Shown here: one piece after another, positions 1 through 8,367 of the stretch
Numbering within the stretch: position 1 is the first letter of the stretch
How the letters are laid out: every line of letters begins with the position of its first letter
Source: Bacteroidales bacterium
GTDB lineage: Bacteria; Bacteroidota; Bacteroidia; Bacteroidales; UBA932
Assembly (NCBI GenBank): GCA_015060245.1
Contig: SUYU01000017.1
Coordinates: 1-33,914 of the forward strand
Length of the DNA: 33,914 bases
Direction of reading: 5' to 3'
The notes under the pieces: model-generated
Seen by the model: only the letters and a program-made list of their open reading frames with translations
The model's database searches: none
What the model was told of the DNA's origin: nothing
Made by a program: the position numbers and the translations under genes

Positions 1-24
1 ATATGCCATTCTACGTTAGTCTGG

Positions 25-32
25 CAAAGATA
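25..32 (-). promoter_or_regulatory. Possible -7 element of a leftward promoter
   Basis: On the minus strand this reads TATCTTTG, a perfect match to the Bacteroidota -7 consensus TAnnTTTG. It would drive a gene lying left of the window, diverging from the lipoprotein gene at 133. No convincing -33 element is present, and the gene it would serve cannot be seen. The rest of positions 1-132 shows no gene; TAACTTTC at 72-79 is a one-mismatch -7 candidate for the rightward gene. Confidence 0.3.
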
Positions 33-132
33 AATTCAAATCGGTTGACTCGAAAAACCTCTATAACTACCTAACTTTCAATATTTTCAAAGAACTTTTA
101 TGATTTTTTACCGGACACTAATGTAAGTTATT

Positions 133-1443
133 ATGAAAAAGATTTTGTTTGCAATGTTACTGTTTGTCTGCATAGGCTGCAGTAAGAATGATCCGGAAAA
201 TCAAGATGCTTTATCACAAATTTTATTTAACGGTTCAGACTACCAACTTACCGAAAAGAATATTCCCGACTGGAACGGCCTTGGCATCTATTGTATTCTT
301 ACCAATGGCAATACCCAGGAGTTGAAGTTGAGTGACAATAATGGAATTGTAAAGGATGCGGAGATTGAACTCCATTCCCAAGGAAATCTGCTTGGAAAGT
401 TCATTTTTAATGAATCGGCATCGCTGTATACTCTCCAATATACTCCTAAGGAGGGCATGGAGTATACTCTCAAGTTGTCTTATAAAGATAAAAAGATTGA
501 AGCAAAAGCCGTTATGCCAAAAAGGGTTGAACGCAAATTTGTATGCAACCCTATTCTTGTTCCAAAGACTTATAGAGAATCTATATTTTTGGATAAGGAA
601 TCGGATTATTATATAAACGGAATTGCAGATGAAGATATATTCTATCTGCTTTTCGACAAGTATCCGTCATATACATTTTCAAGCAATGGCAAGGAGGCTG
701 TTGCATACACATACTTCAAGAAGGATGAAAGGATTGTTGATTTGCTCTTTTCAACACATGCAAACACACATGACTTCAACAAGGCCGACAAGAATTTCAC
801 TATTGAATACCCTGCAATAGTCTCTCCCGACAAGATTGAGGGAAAACCAAACAGAGAAATTGTGGAGGCTGATATGTTCCAGAAAGAGGCCAAATATGAT
901 TATTACAAGAGTTTTGCAAGAATTCAACTTGATGATGAACTTGTTAATCCATATTATTCTGCCTCTTACGTATGTTCATATGCAGTATCAGTCAATTTGT
1001 GCGAATTGGAAATCAACTATATTCTTGATATAATTAAAAATAATCCCCAATACGGATGCACAGAGAAAATGTGTGAATTCTGGGGGCCGAATTTCTTTGT
1101 GATGCCATACACAGGAAAGAATTTGACTTCAGGAACTGAAACCGACAAGAATTTAAGGGTAGACAGAGAGGCAGACAAACAGATTGTAATGTCAGTTTCC
1201 AATGAACTTGACATATATCTTATGAATGCCCAAGAGTTTGGTTTTGACAATTTTGCAGACTTGAAATCGAATTTCACAAATGTGGCAGGCGGATACGGCA
1301 TCTTTGGAGCCGCTTGGGTAGAGGAGTATGATTTTACCAAATATTATGAAGAGTTGACAGACGCATACTTCAGCATAATCGGCAAACTAGACAATACGCC
1401 ACCTTTGCTATACAACGGATATGTATATGGAAAATTCTGGTAA
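133..1443 (+). CDS. DUF4249-like surface lipoprotein
   Basis: A 436-residue protein with an N-terminal lipoprotein signal: a basic start, a hydrophobic stretch and a cysteine at residue 16 after VCIG. The -3 residue is Cys rather than the usual Leu, so the lipobox is slightly atypical. Residues about 65-131 look like a beta-sandwich: a variable strand pattern, then YTLKLSYKDKKIEAKAVMP, which fits the 'Y-x-L-x-V ... A-x-x-x-x-P' pattern of DUF4249 proteins of Bacteroidota. Such genes often sit next to a TonB-dependent receptor with a carboxypeptidase-regulatory domain; none is inside the window, so either it lies to the left or this copy is an orphan. Predicted location is the outer membrane. 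No enzymatic motif is visible and the function is unknown. The family call is from pattern memory and is moderate; the lipoprotein call is stronger. A strong terminator follows. Confidence 0.6.
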   Translation: MKKILFAMLLFVCIGCSKNDPENQDALSQILFNGSDYQLTEKNIPDWNGLGIYCILTNGNTQELKLSDNNGIVKDAEIELHSQGNLLGKFIFNESASLYTLQYTPKEGMEYTLKLSYKDKKIEAKAVMPKRVERKFVCNPILVPKTYRESIFLDKESDYYINGIADEDIFYLLFDKYPSYTFSSNGKEAVAYTYFKKDERIVDLLFSTHANTHDFNKADKNFTIEYPAIVSPDKIEGKPNREIVEADMFQKEAKYDYYKSFARIQLDDELVNPYYSASYVCSYAVSVNLCELEINYILDIIKNNPQYGCTEKMCEFWGPNFFVMPYTGKNLTSGTETDKNLRVDREADKQIVMSVSNELDIYLMNAQEFGFDNFADLKSNFTNVAGGYGIFGAAWVEEYDFTKYYEELTDAYFSIIGKLDNTPPLLYNGYVYGKFW

Positions 1444-1502
1444 TTGATACCATACCGCAAAAGCAGGGGAGCGTGATTCTAAAGGCTCCTCATCAAATGG
1501 AG

Positions 1503-1535
1503 AATCCCTGCCGGAAATGAGTTCTGGCAGGGATT
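1503..1535 (+). terminator. Rho-independent terminator after the DUF4249 gene
   Basis: AATCCCTGCCGGAA (1503-1516) pairs with TTCTGGCAGGGATT (1522-1535) through one G-T pair, giving a 14-bp stem with a 5-base loop. It is followed by TCTTATTTAT on the plus strand. The T-rich tail lies on the side expected for termination of the rightward lipoprotein gene; the reverse direction lacks a T-tract, so it is less likely to stop the converging aldolase transcript. Confidence 0.8.
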
Positions 1536-1608
1536 TCTTATTTATACTGATGACATTTTAGTCATCTATCATGTTCAATTGTATTATTCTCAAACTGCAA
1601 CTGAGGTA

Positions 1609-2613
1609 TTAGCACTCAAGTTTGCCGTCAGAACCCAATACGTTGATGATTTTGTGTTTGTACATTTTCTCCATGCTGTCGCGTGCAGGACCCAAATATT
1701 TACGAGGGTCAAACTCTGCAGGTTTCTCAACGAATACTTTACGTACAGCAGCAGTCATTGCCAAACGTGAGTCAGAGTCGATGTTGATTTTGCAAACTGC
1801 AGATTTTGCAGCCTCTCTCAACCACTCTTCAGGAATACCGATAGCGGCTTTCAATGCTCCACCATATTTGTTGATAGTCTCAACCTCATCTTGAGGAACT
1901 GAAGAAGAACCGTGAAGAACGATAGGGAAACCAGGAAGTTTCTCCTCAACAGCCTTCAAAACGTCAAATGCCAATGGAGGTGGAACCATACGGCCGGTCT
2001 GAGGGTCAATTGTACACTGCTCTGGAGTAAATTTGTAAGCACCGTGAGAAGTACCGATTGAAATAGCCAATGAATCACAACCAGTGCGTGTAGCAAAATC
2101 AATTACCTCTTCTGGGTTAGTGTATGTATGGTGCTCAGAAGAAACCTCATCCTCTACACCAGCCAAAACGCCAAGTTCACCCTCAACGGTTACATCAAAC
2201 TGATGTGCATACTCTACAACCTTCTTGGTCAAAGCAATGTTCTCCTCGTATGGAAGGTGAGAACCGTCAATCATTACTGAAGAGAAGCCTGAATCGATAC
2301 AACTCTTGCAAGTCTCAAAAGTATCGCCATGGTCAAGGTGAAGAACAATCTCAGGTTTTTCACAACCCAACTCTTTTGCATACTCAACTGCACCCTGTGC
2401 CATATAACGCAACAAAGTTGCATTTGCATATTGGCGTGCGCCTTTTGAAACCTGTAGAATAACTGGAGACTTGGTCTCAACTGCAGCCTTTACAATAGCC
2501 TGCAACTGCTCCATGTTGTTAAAGTTGAATGCAGGAATAGCGTATCCGCCCTCTACTGCCTTGGCAAACATTTCTCTTGTGTTTACCAAACCTAACTCTT
2601 TGTAAGATACCAT
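1609..2613 (-). CDS. fba: Class II fructose-1,6-bisphosphate aldolase
   Basis: The 334-residue product is the zinc-dependent aldolase that interconverts fructose 1,6-bisphosphate with dihydroxyacetone phosphate and glyceraldehyde 3-phosphate in glycolysis and gluconeogenesis. The class II signature HLDHGD is at residues 92-97, with the catalytic Asp94 and a metal-ligand His95. Further family motifs are EGELG (144-148), GTSHGAYKF (188 onward, His190 metal ligand) and VLHGSSSVP (232 onward, His234), and a phosphate-binding glycine-rich segment. The length equals that of typical Bacteroides enzymes. It is monocistronic, diverges from gmk across a 133-bp region with back-to-back promoters, and converges on the DUF4249 gene. 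The cytoplasmic role is not in doubt. Confidence 0.96.
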   Translation of the reverse strand: MVSYKELGLVNTREMFAKAVEGGYAIPAFNFNNMEQLQAIVKAAVETKSPVILQVSKGARQYANATLLRYMAQGAVEYAKELGCEKPEIVLHLDHGDTFETCKSCIDSGFSSVMIDGSHLPYEENIALTKKVVEYAHQFDVTVEGELGVLAGVEDEVSSEHHTYTNPEEVIDFATRTGCDSLAISIGTSHGAYKFTPEQCTIDPQTGRMVPPPLAFDVLKAVEEKLPGFPIVLHGSSSVPQDEVETINKYGGALKAAIGIPEEWLREAAKSAVCKINIDSDSRLAMTAAVRKVFVEKPAEFDPRKYLGPARDSMEKMYKHKIINVLGSDGKLEC

Positions 2614-2694
2614 TTTATCAAATTTTATAAAAACTCGTCAACAAAAAAACATCTTTTGGAGAAGTGTTGATCTGCAACATCTTCAAACCGGGCG

Positions 2695-2726
2695 CAAAAG
2701 TAATAAATATTTTGCTATTTTTGCAA
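2695..2726 (-). promoter_or_regulatory. Promoter of the aldolase gene
   Basis: On the minus strand, TACTTTTG (2702-2695) matches the -7 consensus TAnnTTTG perfectly. TTG at 2726-2724 lies 21 bases upstream, the usual spacing for the -33 element of the Bacteroidota primary sigma factor. Transcription would begin near 2688, leaving a leader of about 75 bases. It overlaps the divergent gmk promoter. Confidence 0.7.
2716..2723 (+). promoter_or_regulatory. -7 element of the gmk promoter
   Basis: TATTTTTG is a perfect TAnnTTTG match ending 23 bases before the gmk start codon, giving a very short leader. No clear -33 TTTG is seen at the expected distance. It lies within the promoter of the divergent aldolase gene, so the two promoters probably compete. 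Confidence 0.55.
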
Positions 2727-2746
2727 CCGGTATCAATTTTGGAATC

Positions 2747-3313
2747 ATGAAAAAGAAAGTAATAATATTCTCGGCACCGTCGGGAGCAGGAAAAAGTACT
2801 ATTGTAGGGCATTTGTTGAAAAAATTCCCGTTTCTTGAATTTTCAGTCTCCGCCACCAGCAGGAAACCGCGTGGTGAAGAGGTTGACGGAAAGCACTATT
2901 ACTTCTTTTCAACCGATCAGTTCGAGTCAAAGATCCGCAATGGGGAGTTTGTTGAATATGAAGAGGTTTATGCAGGTTCTTACTATGGCACTCTCAAGAG
3001 TGAAGTTGAGAGGATTTGGGACAAGGGCAATATCATAATTTTTGACATTGATGTAAAGGGCGGTGTAAACCTGAAAAGGCTTTACGGCGCAAATGCCATG
3101 GCCATTTTCATACAGCCGCCATCAATTGAAGAACTCCGCAAGAGGCTCATAGGGCGCGGTACAGACTCCGCTGAGGCCATAGAGAGACGTGTTGCCAAAG
3201 CGGCAGAGGAACTCACATATGCCGGCAAGTTTGACAAAATCATTGTAAATGATTCACTTGAAGTTGCACTCAAGGAGGCAGAGGATATGGTTGCTGCCTT
3301 TTATGAAGATTAA
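2747..3313 (+). CDS. gmk: Guanylate kinase
   Basis: The 188-residue product phosphorylates GMP to GDP using ATP, an essential step in guanine nucleotide supply. The P-loop SAPSGAGKST occupies residues 9-18. The GMP-binding region follows as SVSATSRKPRGEEVDGKHYY (about 32-51) with the family's Ser-Arg and Arg-x-x-E-x-x-G-x-x-Y residues, then GEFVEYEEVYAGSYYGT. The later IFDIDVKGG segment is also a family hallmark. The length is normal for bacterial Gmk. nadD follows after 38 bases on the same strand, so the two probably share a transcript. The start at 2747 places the P-loop at the usual distance from the N-terminus. Confidence 0.95.
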   Translation: MKKKVIIFSAPSGAGKSTIVGHLLKKFPFLEFSVSATSRKPRGEEVDGKHYYFFSTDQFESKIRNGEFVEYEEVYAGSYYGTLKSEVERIWDKGNIIIFDIDVKGGVNLKRLYGANAMAIFIQPPSIEELRKRLIGRGTDSAEAIERRVAKAAEELTYAGKFDKIIVNDSLEVALKEAEDMVAAFYED

Positions 3314-3351
3314 CTGTCGGCAAAAAAGTCAAACAATATAAAGGTTGTACT

Positions 3352-4020
3352 ATGCGCTGCGCCCTCTACTTTGGATCATTCAACCCACTGCACAAAGGAC
3401 ACGTTGCAATTGCCAGATATGTAATGGAGAATTGCAATGTTGATAGCGTACGCCTTGTTCTCAGCCCACAAAGCCCTTTCAAAGACAACTCCATTCTGCA
3501 GGATCCCCAATTGCGTCTGCAGGATTTGGGCAGAAGCATAGAGCGTTTCAACACAGAGTACGCTGCACAGTTTCAAGTAGCAGAAGAACCGGATGGGGGC
3601 AGAACTGCGTCAACCGACCACAATCCACAACCCCTACCCGTACGCCGATCTGATGCAGAAACCCATAAGGATTCCAGTACAAAGGTCAAATTTCTTGAAA
3701 TAAGCACGGTTGAGTTTGACCTGCCAAGGCCCAACTACACTTATAACACATTGCAACACCTCAAATCCCTGGAACCCGAAACAACATTCCTGCTTGTTAT
3801 GGGGGCCGACAATCTTGCAGTAATAGAGAAATGGTACCGTGGCCTTGATATCCTAAAGGAGTTTGAAGTGCTGGTATACCCGCGTACAGGATATGACACC
3901 CGTGCCTTGTGTGCCAAATATGGAGCCACGTTTCTGGATGCTCCGCTTAATGACATATCATCAACCATGATTCGTGAAGGGGAGAAAAGTGGCAAGGATA
4001 TGAGCCACCTGCGCTATTGA
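3352..4020 (+). CDS. nadD: Nicotinate-nucleotide adenylyltransferase with a loop insertion
   Basis: This enzyme adenylates nicotinate mononucleotide to deamido-NAD, the step shared by de novo and salvage NAD synthesis. The nucleotidyltransferase motif GSFNPLHKGH is at residues 8-17 and the second motif ISSTMIRE at 202-209; PRPNYTYNT (126-134) and MGADN (150-154) are also characteristic. Two oddities are visible. Residues about 75-112 form a hydrophilic segment rich in Asp, Thr, Ser, Pro and His, absent from the usual 190-200 residue enzymes at this point. The C-terminus stops at HLRY, without the usual 'V-x-x-Y-I-x-x-x-x-L-Y' tail of the family. All catalytic motifs are intact, so the protein should be active. 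The neighbours support the call: nadB, nadC and nadA begin 120 bases downstream. Confidence 0.92.
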   Translation: MRCALYFGSFNPLHKGHVAIARYVMENCNVDSVRLVLSPQSPFKDNSILQDPQLRLQDLGRSIERFNTEYAAQFQVAEEPDGGRTASTDHNPQPLPVRRSDAETHKDSSTKVKFLEISTVEFDLPRPNYTYNTLQHLKSLEPETTFLLVMGADNLAVIEKWYRGLDILKEFEVLVYPRTGYDTRALCAKYGATFLDAPLNDISSTMIREGEKSGKDMSHLRY

Positions 4021-4088
4021 CCGCCACCTTCAACCTGCTTTTTCATACTCTCTATTGGAATTGCAATATTATTTCTCTCTGATTTGCG

Positions 4089-4118
4089 TTGCTATTTTCA
4101 ACGATTTTGATAACTTTG
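4089..4118 (+). promoter_or_regulatory. Promoter of the nadBCA operon
   Basis: TTG (4089-4091), a 19-base spacer and TAACTTTG (4111-4118) fit the Bacteroidota -33/-7 pattern. The start codon of nadB is 22 bases further on, so the leader is short (roughly 15 bases) and leaves no room for a riboswitch. The region between nadD and this site shows no hairpin terminator, so some read-through from gmk-nadD is possible. Confidence 0.65.
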
Positions 4119-4140
4119 TGCAAATATTAGCCAATTTAAG

Positions 4141-5778
4141 ATGCGCAAGTTTGATTATATAGTTGTAGGCAGCGGCCTTGCAGGTCTGTACGCCGCCTAC
4201 AAGGCCTCTTTTAAAGGTAACGTAGCAGTAATTACAAAATCTTTTGTAAGAGAGAGCAATTCGTTCAACGCCCAAGGCGGAATCGCGGCAGTTACGTCGC
4301 TTGATGACAATCCACAAATCCACAAATCAGATACTCTTATTGCCGGACGCGGTCTTTGTGAGGAGAGTGCCGTTGACATTCTTGTAAATGAGGGTCCCGA
4401 CAGAATTGAAGAGATCATTGCAGACGGAATGAAGTTTGACACGGAAAATGGAGCACTGGCCCTCGGCCTTGAGGGTGGACACCACAAGAGAAGAATCCTT
4501 CATGCCGGAGGCGATTCTACCGGAAGATGGATTACCGAGTTTGTCATCTCCAAAGTTTCAGAGAAGGAGAATATCAAGATATATGAGAATACCACCCTCC
4601 TTGACCTGCTGATAGCAGACAACACCTGCTACGGAATCCGTTGCTGGAGTGAAAATCCTGAACTCGAAGAGGATAAGGATGAAAGGCAGGACGGCAATGA
4701 GGTTCTCATCTATGCAGACCACGTATTCCTTACCTCCGGTGGAACATCTGCAATCTACGCCAGGACAACCAATCCACAGACTACAATAGGCGACGGCCTT
4801 GCAATTGCATACAAGGCAGGTTGCCGCATAATAGATGCCGAGTTCATACAGTTCCACCCGTCGGGACTATACCTGAAGGATTCTCCAAAGGCATTCCTCA
4901 TCAGTGAGGCAGTAAGGGGTGAAGGTGCCCATCTTATGGGCAAGGACGGAAAGCGCTTCATGGTTCCGATACATGAACTTGCAGAACTTGCCCCAAGGGA
5001 CATTGTGGCACGTTCAATATACAAGCAGATGCAGAAAGACGGCATGCCTTATGTCACACTTTCTCTCAATCATCTTAACAAAGAGGAGATTCTCAAGAGA
5101 TTTCCGGGCATAAGTGCAAAATGCAAGGAGTTCGGATATGACCTTACAGAGTCTATTCCGGTTGCTCCGGCAGCACACTACACGGTAGGCGGTGTTGCCT
5201 CAAACCTCAACGGCAAAAGCGACATCAATCATCTTTATGTCTGCGGAGAGATTGCGGCTACAGGCATTATGGGAGCCAACCGATTGGCATCCAACTCACT
5301 CATCGAGTGTCTTGTCTTTGCCCACAGGGCAGTGGAAGATTCTGTAAAGAGCGGCCCACACAACAATATCCCGCAATTTGAAAAGCAGTACTACATGGAC
5401 AGAGGCAACAGGGAATTCTATGCCGGACTAAAGGAGAAGGTTTCTGCCATAATGAATGCCCATGCCGGAATTGTAAGGAGCGAAGAGGGGCTTAAAGAGG
5501 GTCTCAAGAAGATAGAAGAACTCGCTACAAGCGTTGTCATGCAGCGGAAAGTTGCGGGCGATGTTCCGGTCAGGGAGTTCTACGAAGATGCATCGTGGAG
5601 GCTGCTCATTGTGGCTTCACTCATTATGAACCCGGCACTTTTGAGAAAAGAGAGCCGAGGAGGACACTACAGGGAAGATTATCCATGTACCGATGAGAAT
5701 TTTGAGGTTCACTCTGTACAGCAGATAGGAAAAGAGATTGCAACTGCCCCTGTAAACAAGGATTATTTGAATTTTTAA
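4141..5778 (+). CDS. nadB: L-aspartate oxidase
   Basis: The 545-residue flavoenzyme oxidises L-aspartate to iminoaspartate, the first step of de novo NAD synthesis; NadA uses the product at once. The FAD dinucleotide-binding motif VVGSGLAGLYAA is near residue 8. Family motifs follow in order: FNAQGGIAAV, GGHHKRRILHAGGDSTGRWI (about 117-136), a long substrate-capping domain with QFHPSGLY and EAVRGEGAHL, and the C-terminal FAD segment GEIAATGIMGANRLASNSLIE, ending in a helical domain with a conserved RxE-rich stretch. The length is usual. It is first in a tight operon (9 bases to nadC). Succinate dehydrogenase flavoproteins look similar, but the downstream nadC and nadA settle the identity. Confidence 0.96.
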   Translation: MRKFDYIVVGSGLAGLYAAYKASFKGNVAVITKSFVRESNSFNAQGGIAAVTSLDDNPQIHKSDTLIAGRGLCEESAVDILVNEGPDRIEEIIADGMKFDTENGALALGLEGGHHKRRILHAGGDSTGRWITEFVISKVSEKENIKIYENTTLLDLLIADNTCYGIRCWSENPELEEDKDERQDGNEVLIYADHVFLTSGGTSAIYARTTNPQTTIGDGLAIAYKAGCRIIDAEFIQFHPSGLYLKDSPKAFLISEAVRGEGAHLMGKDGKRFMVPIHELAELAPRDIVARSIYKQMQKDGMPYVTLSLNHLNKEEILKRFPGISAKCKEFGYDLTESIPVAPAAHYTVGGVASNLNGKSDINHLYVCGEIAATGIMGANRLASNSLIECLVFAHRAVEDSVKSGPHNNIPQFEKQYYMDRGNREFYAGLKEKVSAIMNAHAGIVRSEEGLKEGLKKIEELATSVVMQRKVAGDVPVREFYEDASWRLLIVASLIMNPALLRKESRGGHYREDYPCTDENFEVHSVQQIGKEIATAPVNKDYLNF

Positions 5779-5787
5779 TTTACGAGT

Positions 5788-6642
5788 ATGCAGCAATACA
5801 GACATTTGATTGACAAACTGATTGACCTTGGACTTGAAGAGGACATCAATACAGGTGACATTACAACTGAATCCATCATTCCTGAATCCATGAATGCCAT
5901 TGCCACAATGACAGCCAAACAGGAGGGTGTCATTTCTGGTCTGGAAATTGTCAGGATGGTTTATGAGAGATTCCAGAAAGATATAGTGTTCACACCATAC
6001 TTCCAGAACGGTGACTTTGTACAAAAAGGTGATGTAATCCTTAAAATAGAGGCATCCTACCCTACCCTTCTCAGGGGAGAGAGGCTCTCATTGAACATTT
6101 TCCAGAGGATGTGCGGCATTGCAACCGAGACATCCAAATATGTTAAGGAACTTGCCGGAACATCTACAGAGTTGCTTGATACACGCAAGACTGCTCCAGG
6201 ATTGAGGGTTCTTGACAAAATGGCTGTAAAGGATGGAGGCGGAACAAATCACCGTATGGGTCTCTATGACATGGCAATGATCAAAGATAACCACATAAAG
6301 ATGGCCGGAGGCATCACAAAAGCCGTAGAGCAGGTAAGAGGCAAGATTGCCCCAGGCATCAAGATTGAGGTTGAAACAACCAATATGGATGAGGTAAAGG
6401 AGGCCATTGCAGCCGGTGCTGATATCATCATGCTAGACAACATGGGCAATGAAGCCATGACAGAGGCTGTTGCAGTCATTAAAGCGGCAAATCCAACAAT
6501 CAAGACAGAGGCTTCGGGCAACATGAGCATTCCGCGTCTGAAGGAGGTTGCGGCTACAGGTGTAGACTACATAAGCGTAGGTGCTCTTACCCATACCGTA
6601 AAGGCTATGGATATAAGCATGAACATTCAAGTCCAAAAATAA
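5788..6642 (+). CDS. nadC: Nicotinate-nucleotide pyrophosphorylase (quinolinate phosphoribosyltransferase)
   Basis: The 284-residue enzyme condenses quinolinate with PRPP, releasing carbon dioxide and giving nicotinate mononucleotide. The N-terminal alpha/beta sandwich includes ERLSLNIFQRMCGIAT. The barrel carries the substrate-binding motif DTRKTAPGLRVLDKMAVKDGGG with HRMGLYD and IKDNHI, then EVETTN, IMLDNM, EASGNM and the C-terminal ISVGALTHTVKAMDIS. All basic residues that grip quinolinate and PRPP in the family are present. It sits between nadB and nadA with gaps of 9 and 11 bases, so the three genes are one transcription unit. Confidence 0.97.
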   Translation: MQQYRHLIDKLIDLGLEEDINTGDITTESIIPESMNAIATMTAKQEGVISGLEIVRMVYERFQKDIVFTPYFQNGDFVQKGDVILKIEASYPTLLRGERLSLNIFQRMCGIATETSKYVKELAGTSTELLDTRKTAPGLRVLDKMAVKDGGGTNHRMGLYDMAMIKDNHIKMAGGITKAVEQVRGKIAPGIKIEVETTNMDEVKEAIAAGADIIMLDNMGNEAMTEAVAVIKAANPTIKTEASGNMSIPRLKEVAATGVDYISVGALTHTVKAMDISMNIQVQK

Positions 6643-6653
6643 AAAATCAGACT

Positions 6654-7577
6654 ATGACCAAACAGGAACTGGTAGAGAAGATTCAAGCACTCAAAAAGGA
6701 GAAGAATGCCATTGTACTGGCACACTACTATTCAGATGCCGACGTGCAGGATGTTGCCGATTTCCTTGGCGACTCCCTTGAATTGTCGCGCAAGGCAGGA
6801 ACAGCGGATGCTAATATCATACTCTTTGCGGGTGTCCATTTCATGGCCGAGACAGCGGCCCTTATCTCTCCAAACAAAAAGGTCCTTGTCCCTGCACTTG
6901 GAGCAGGATGCACACTTGCCGACGGCGTGGATGGCAGTGCACTTGCCCAGTGGAAGAGCGCCAATCCGCAAGGCACCATTGTAAGTTATGTAAATACCAC
7001 TGCCGAGGTAAAGAGCCACACCGATATCTGTTGTACAAGTGCCAATGCCCTCTCAATTGTAAAGGGGCTTCCTGAAGATGCAAAAGTATTTTTTGTTCCC
7101 GACAGAAACCTTGGCTCATATATAATGTCACAGACAGGCCGCCAGATGGAACTCTACAACGGATGCTGCAAGGTCCACGACCAGGTTACAACAGAGATGG
7201 TGCTTGATATGATGGCTAAATATCCGGAAGCAGATGTGCTTATACATCCTGAGAGCAAATGCTCAGAAGACCCGGTTATATTGGAGAACCCCAACTGCTA
7301 CATGTACTCGACATCAGGTATCCTGCGTCATGCGTCAGAGAGCAGCAAAAAGCAGTTTATAATTGCAACAGAGGTTGGCACACTGCACAAGTTGCGCAAG
7401 GATAACCCTGGAAAGGAGTTCATACCGGTATCAGACAAGATAGTATGCCATTATATGAAACTCTCTACACTTGAAAGCGTATACGAGGCTCTCAGGGATG
7501 AGAAGTTTGAGGTAAAAATACCCGAAGCCATTGCGGCAAGGGCTCTGGAGCCTATAACTGCAATGCTGCAGAAATAG
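6654..7577 (+). CDS. nadA: Quinolinate synthase
   Basis: The 307-residue iron-sulfur enzyme condenses iminoaspartate from NadB with dihydroxyacetone phosphate to form quinolinate. The start IVLAHYYSDADVQDVADFLGDSLELSR (about 20-46) is the substrate-binding signature. The three conserved cysteines that bind the [4Fe-4S] cluster are recognisable as Cys86 (GAGC), Cys172 in the NGCCKVH motif and Cys265 in KIVCHYMKLSTLESVY. The length fits the short, three-domain bacterial form. The gene ends the nadBCA operon and converges on the pseudouridine synthase gene, with a small hairpin between them. Cytoplasmic and oxygen-sensitive, as expected for a gut-type anaerobe. Confidence 0.97.
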   Translation: MTKQELVEKIQALKKEKNAIVLAHYYSDADVQDVADFLGDSLELSRKAGTADANIILFAGVHFMAETAALISPNKKVLVPALGAGCTLADGVDGSALAQWKSANPQGTIVSYVNTTAEVKSHTDICCTSANALSIVKGLPEDAKVFFVPDRNLGSYIMSQTGRQMELYNGCCKVHDQVTTEMVLDMMAKYPEADVLIHPESKCSEDPVILENPNCYMYSTSGILRHASESSKKQFIIATEVGTLHKLRKDNPGKEFIPVSDKIVCHYMKLSTLESVYEALRDEKFEVKIPEAIAARALEPITAMLQK

Positions 7578-7593
7578 AACCGCATGGCGGTTT
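7577..7593. terminator. Short hairpin between convergent nadA and pseudouridine synthase genes
   Basis: AACCGC (7578-7583) and GCGGTT (7587-7592) form a 6-bp stem with a 3-base loop directly after the nadA stop codon. It is followed by TTTCC on the plus strand and by TTCTATTTC on the minus strand. It may act in both directions, but the stem is short and the T-tracts weak. Confidence 0.45.
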
Positions 7594-7599
7594 CCCCGT

Positions 7600-8328
7600 T
7601 CAGGAGATGATTTTTCCGAAATATTCAGAGAGAAGAGGTGCCTCAATGGTCATCTCTTCTTTTTTTACCGGGTGGACAAAACGTATTGACCTCGAATGGA
7701 GACAGATGCTTCCGTCGGGATTGGAGCGCGGTGCCCCATACTTGAGATCACCCTTTATCACACATCCTATTGCAGCCAACTGGCAACGGATCTGATGGTG
7801 GCGGCCGGTATAGAGTTCCACCTCAAGAAGAAAATACCTCTCTGTAGATTTTATAAGGGTATACTTCAACCTTGCCTCTTTGGCATCCCTCTTTGGAACA
7901 AGGGAGGCGTATGTCTTGTTCTGCTTCTCGTTCCTGGTAAGATAGTGTTTGAGTTCAGCCTCAGGCTGCTGTGGTCTGCTGCATACAAGAGCCCAATATT
8001 TTTTGTGCATATCGCCCTCCCTGAAGGCCTTGTTCACGCGCTCAAGCGCCTTTGAACTCTTGGCAAACATCACCGCTCCGCTCACTGGGCGGTCAAGCCT
8101 GTGTACAACACCAAGGAATACTGCTCCCGGTTTTGAATCGCGCTTTGCAATGAAGGCCTTGAGTTTCTCACTCAGGCACTCATCATGGGTCTTGTCGGCT
8201 TGCACAATTTCGCCGGAACGCTTGTTGAAGACAAGCAGGTGATTGTCTTCATACAGAATACGGGAGGCAATATCATTGAATTCGCCCCCCGGTATATCCC
8301 TATAAATATTGTTCTTCTTCTCTTCCAT
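7600..8328 (-). CDS. RluA-family RNA pseudouridine synthase
   Basis: The 242-residue protein should isomerise uridine to pseudouridine in rRNA or tRNA. The catalytic motif HRLDRPVSGAVMFAKS starts at residue 76, with the nucleophilic Asp79. LYEDNHLLVFNK at the start, a KKYWALV strand, and GRHHQIRCQLAAIGCVIKGDLKYG near the end follow the RluA family order. There is no N-terminal S4 RNA-binding domain, so it resembles RluA, RluC-catalytic-only or YciL-like small members, and the target base cannot be told. It follows panB by 39 bases on the same strand and may share its promoter; the two functions are unrelated. Confidence 0.88.
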   Translation of the reverse strand: MEEKKNNIYRDIPGGEFNDIASRILYEDNHLLVFNKRSGEIVQADKTHDECLSEKLKAFIAKRDSKPGAVFLGVVHRLDRPVSGAVMFAKSSKALERVNKAFREGDMHKKYWALVCSRPQQPEAELKHYLTRNEKQNKTYASLVPKRDAKEARLKYTLIKSTERYFLLEVELYTGRHHQIRCQLAAIGCVIKGDLKYGAPRSNPDGSICLHSRSIRFVHPVKKEEMTIEAPLLSEYFGKIIS

Positions 8329-8367
8329 CTTGTTCCATCTGGTTTTGATATGGCCGGAACCAGGAAA

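Noticed and set aside
3352-4020. NadD as a broken gene
   Set aside because: Both nucleotide-binding motifs are intact in one frame and no shifted continuation of the missing tail was found after the stop codon.
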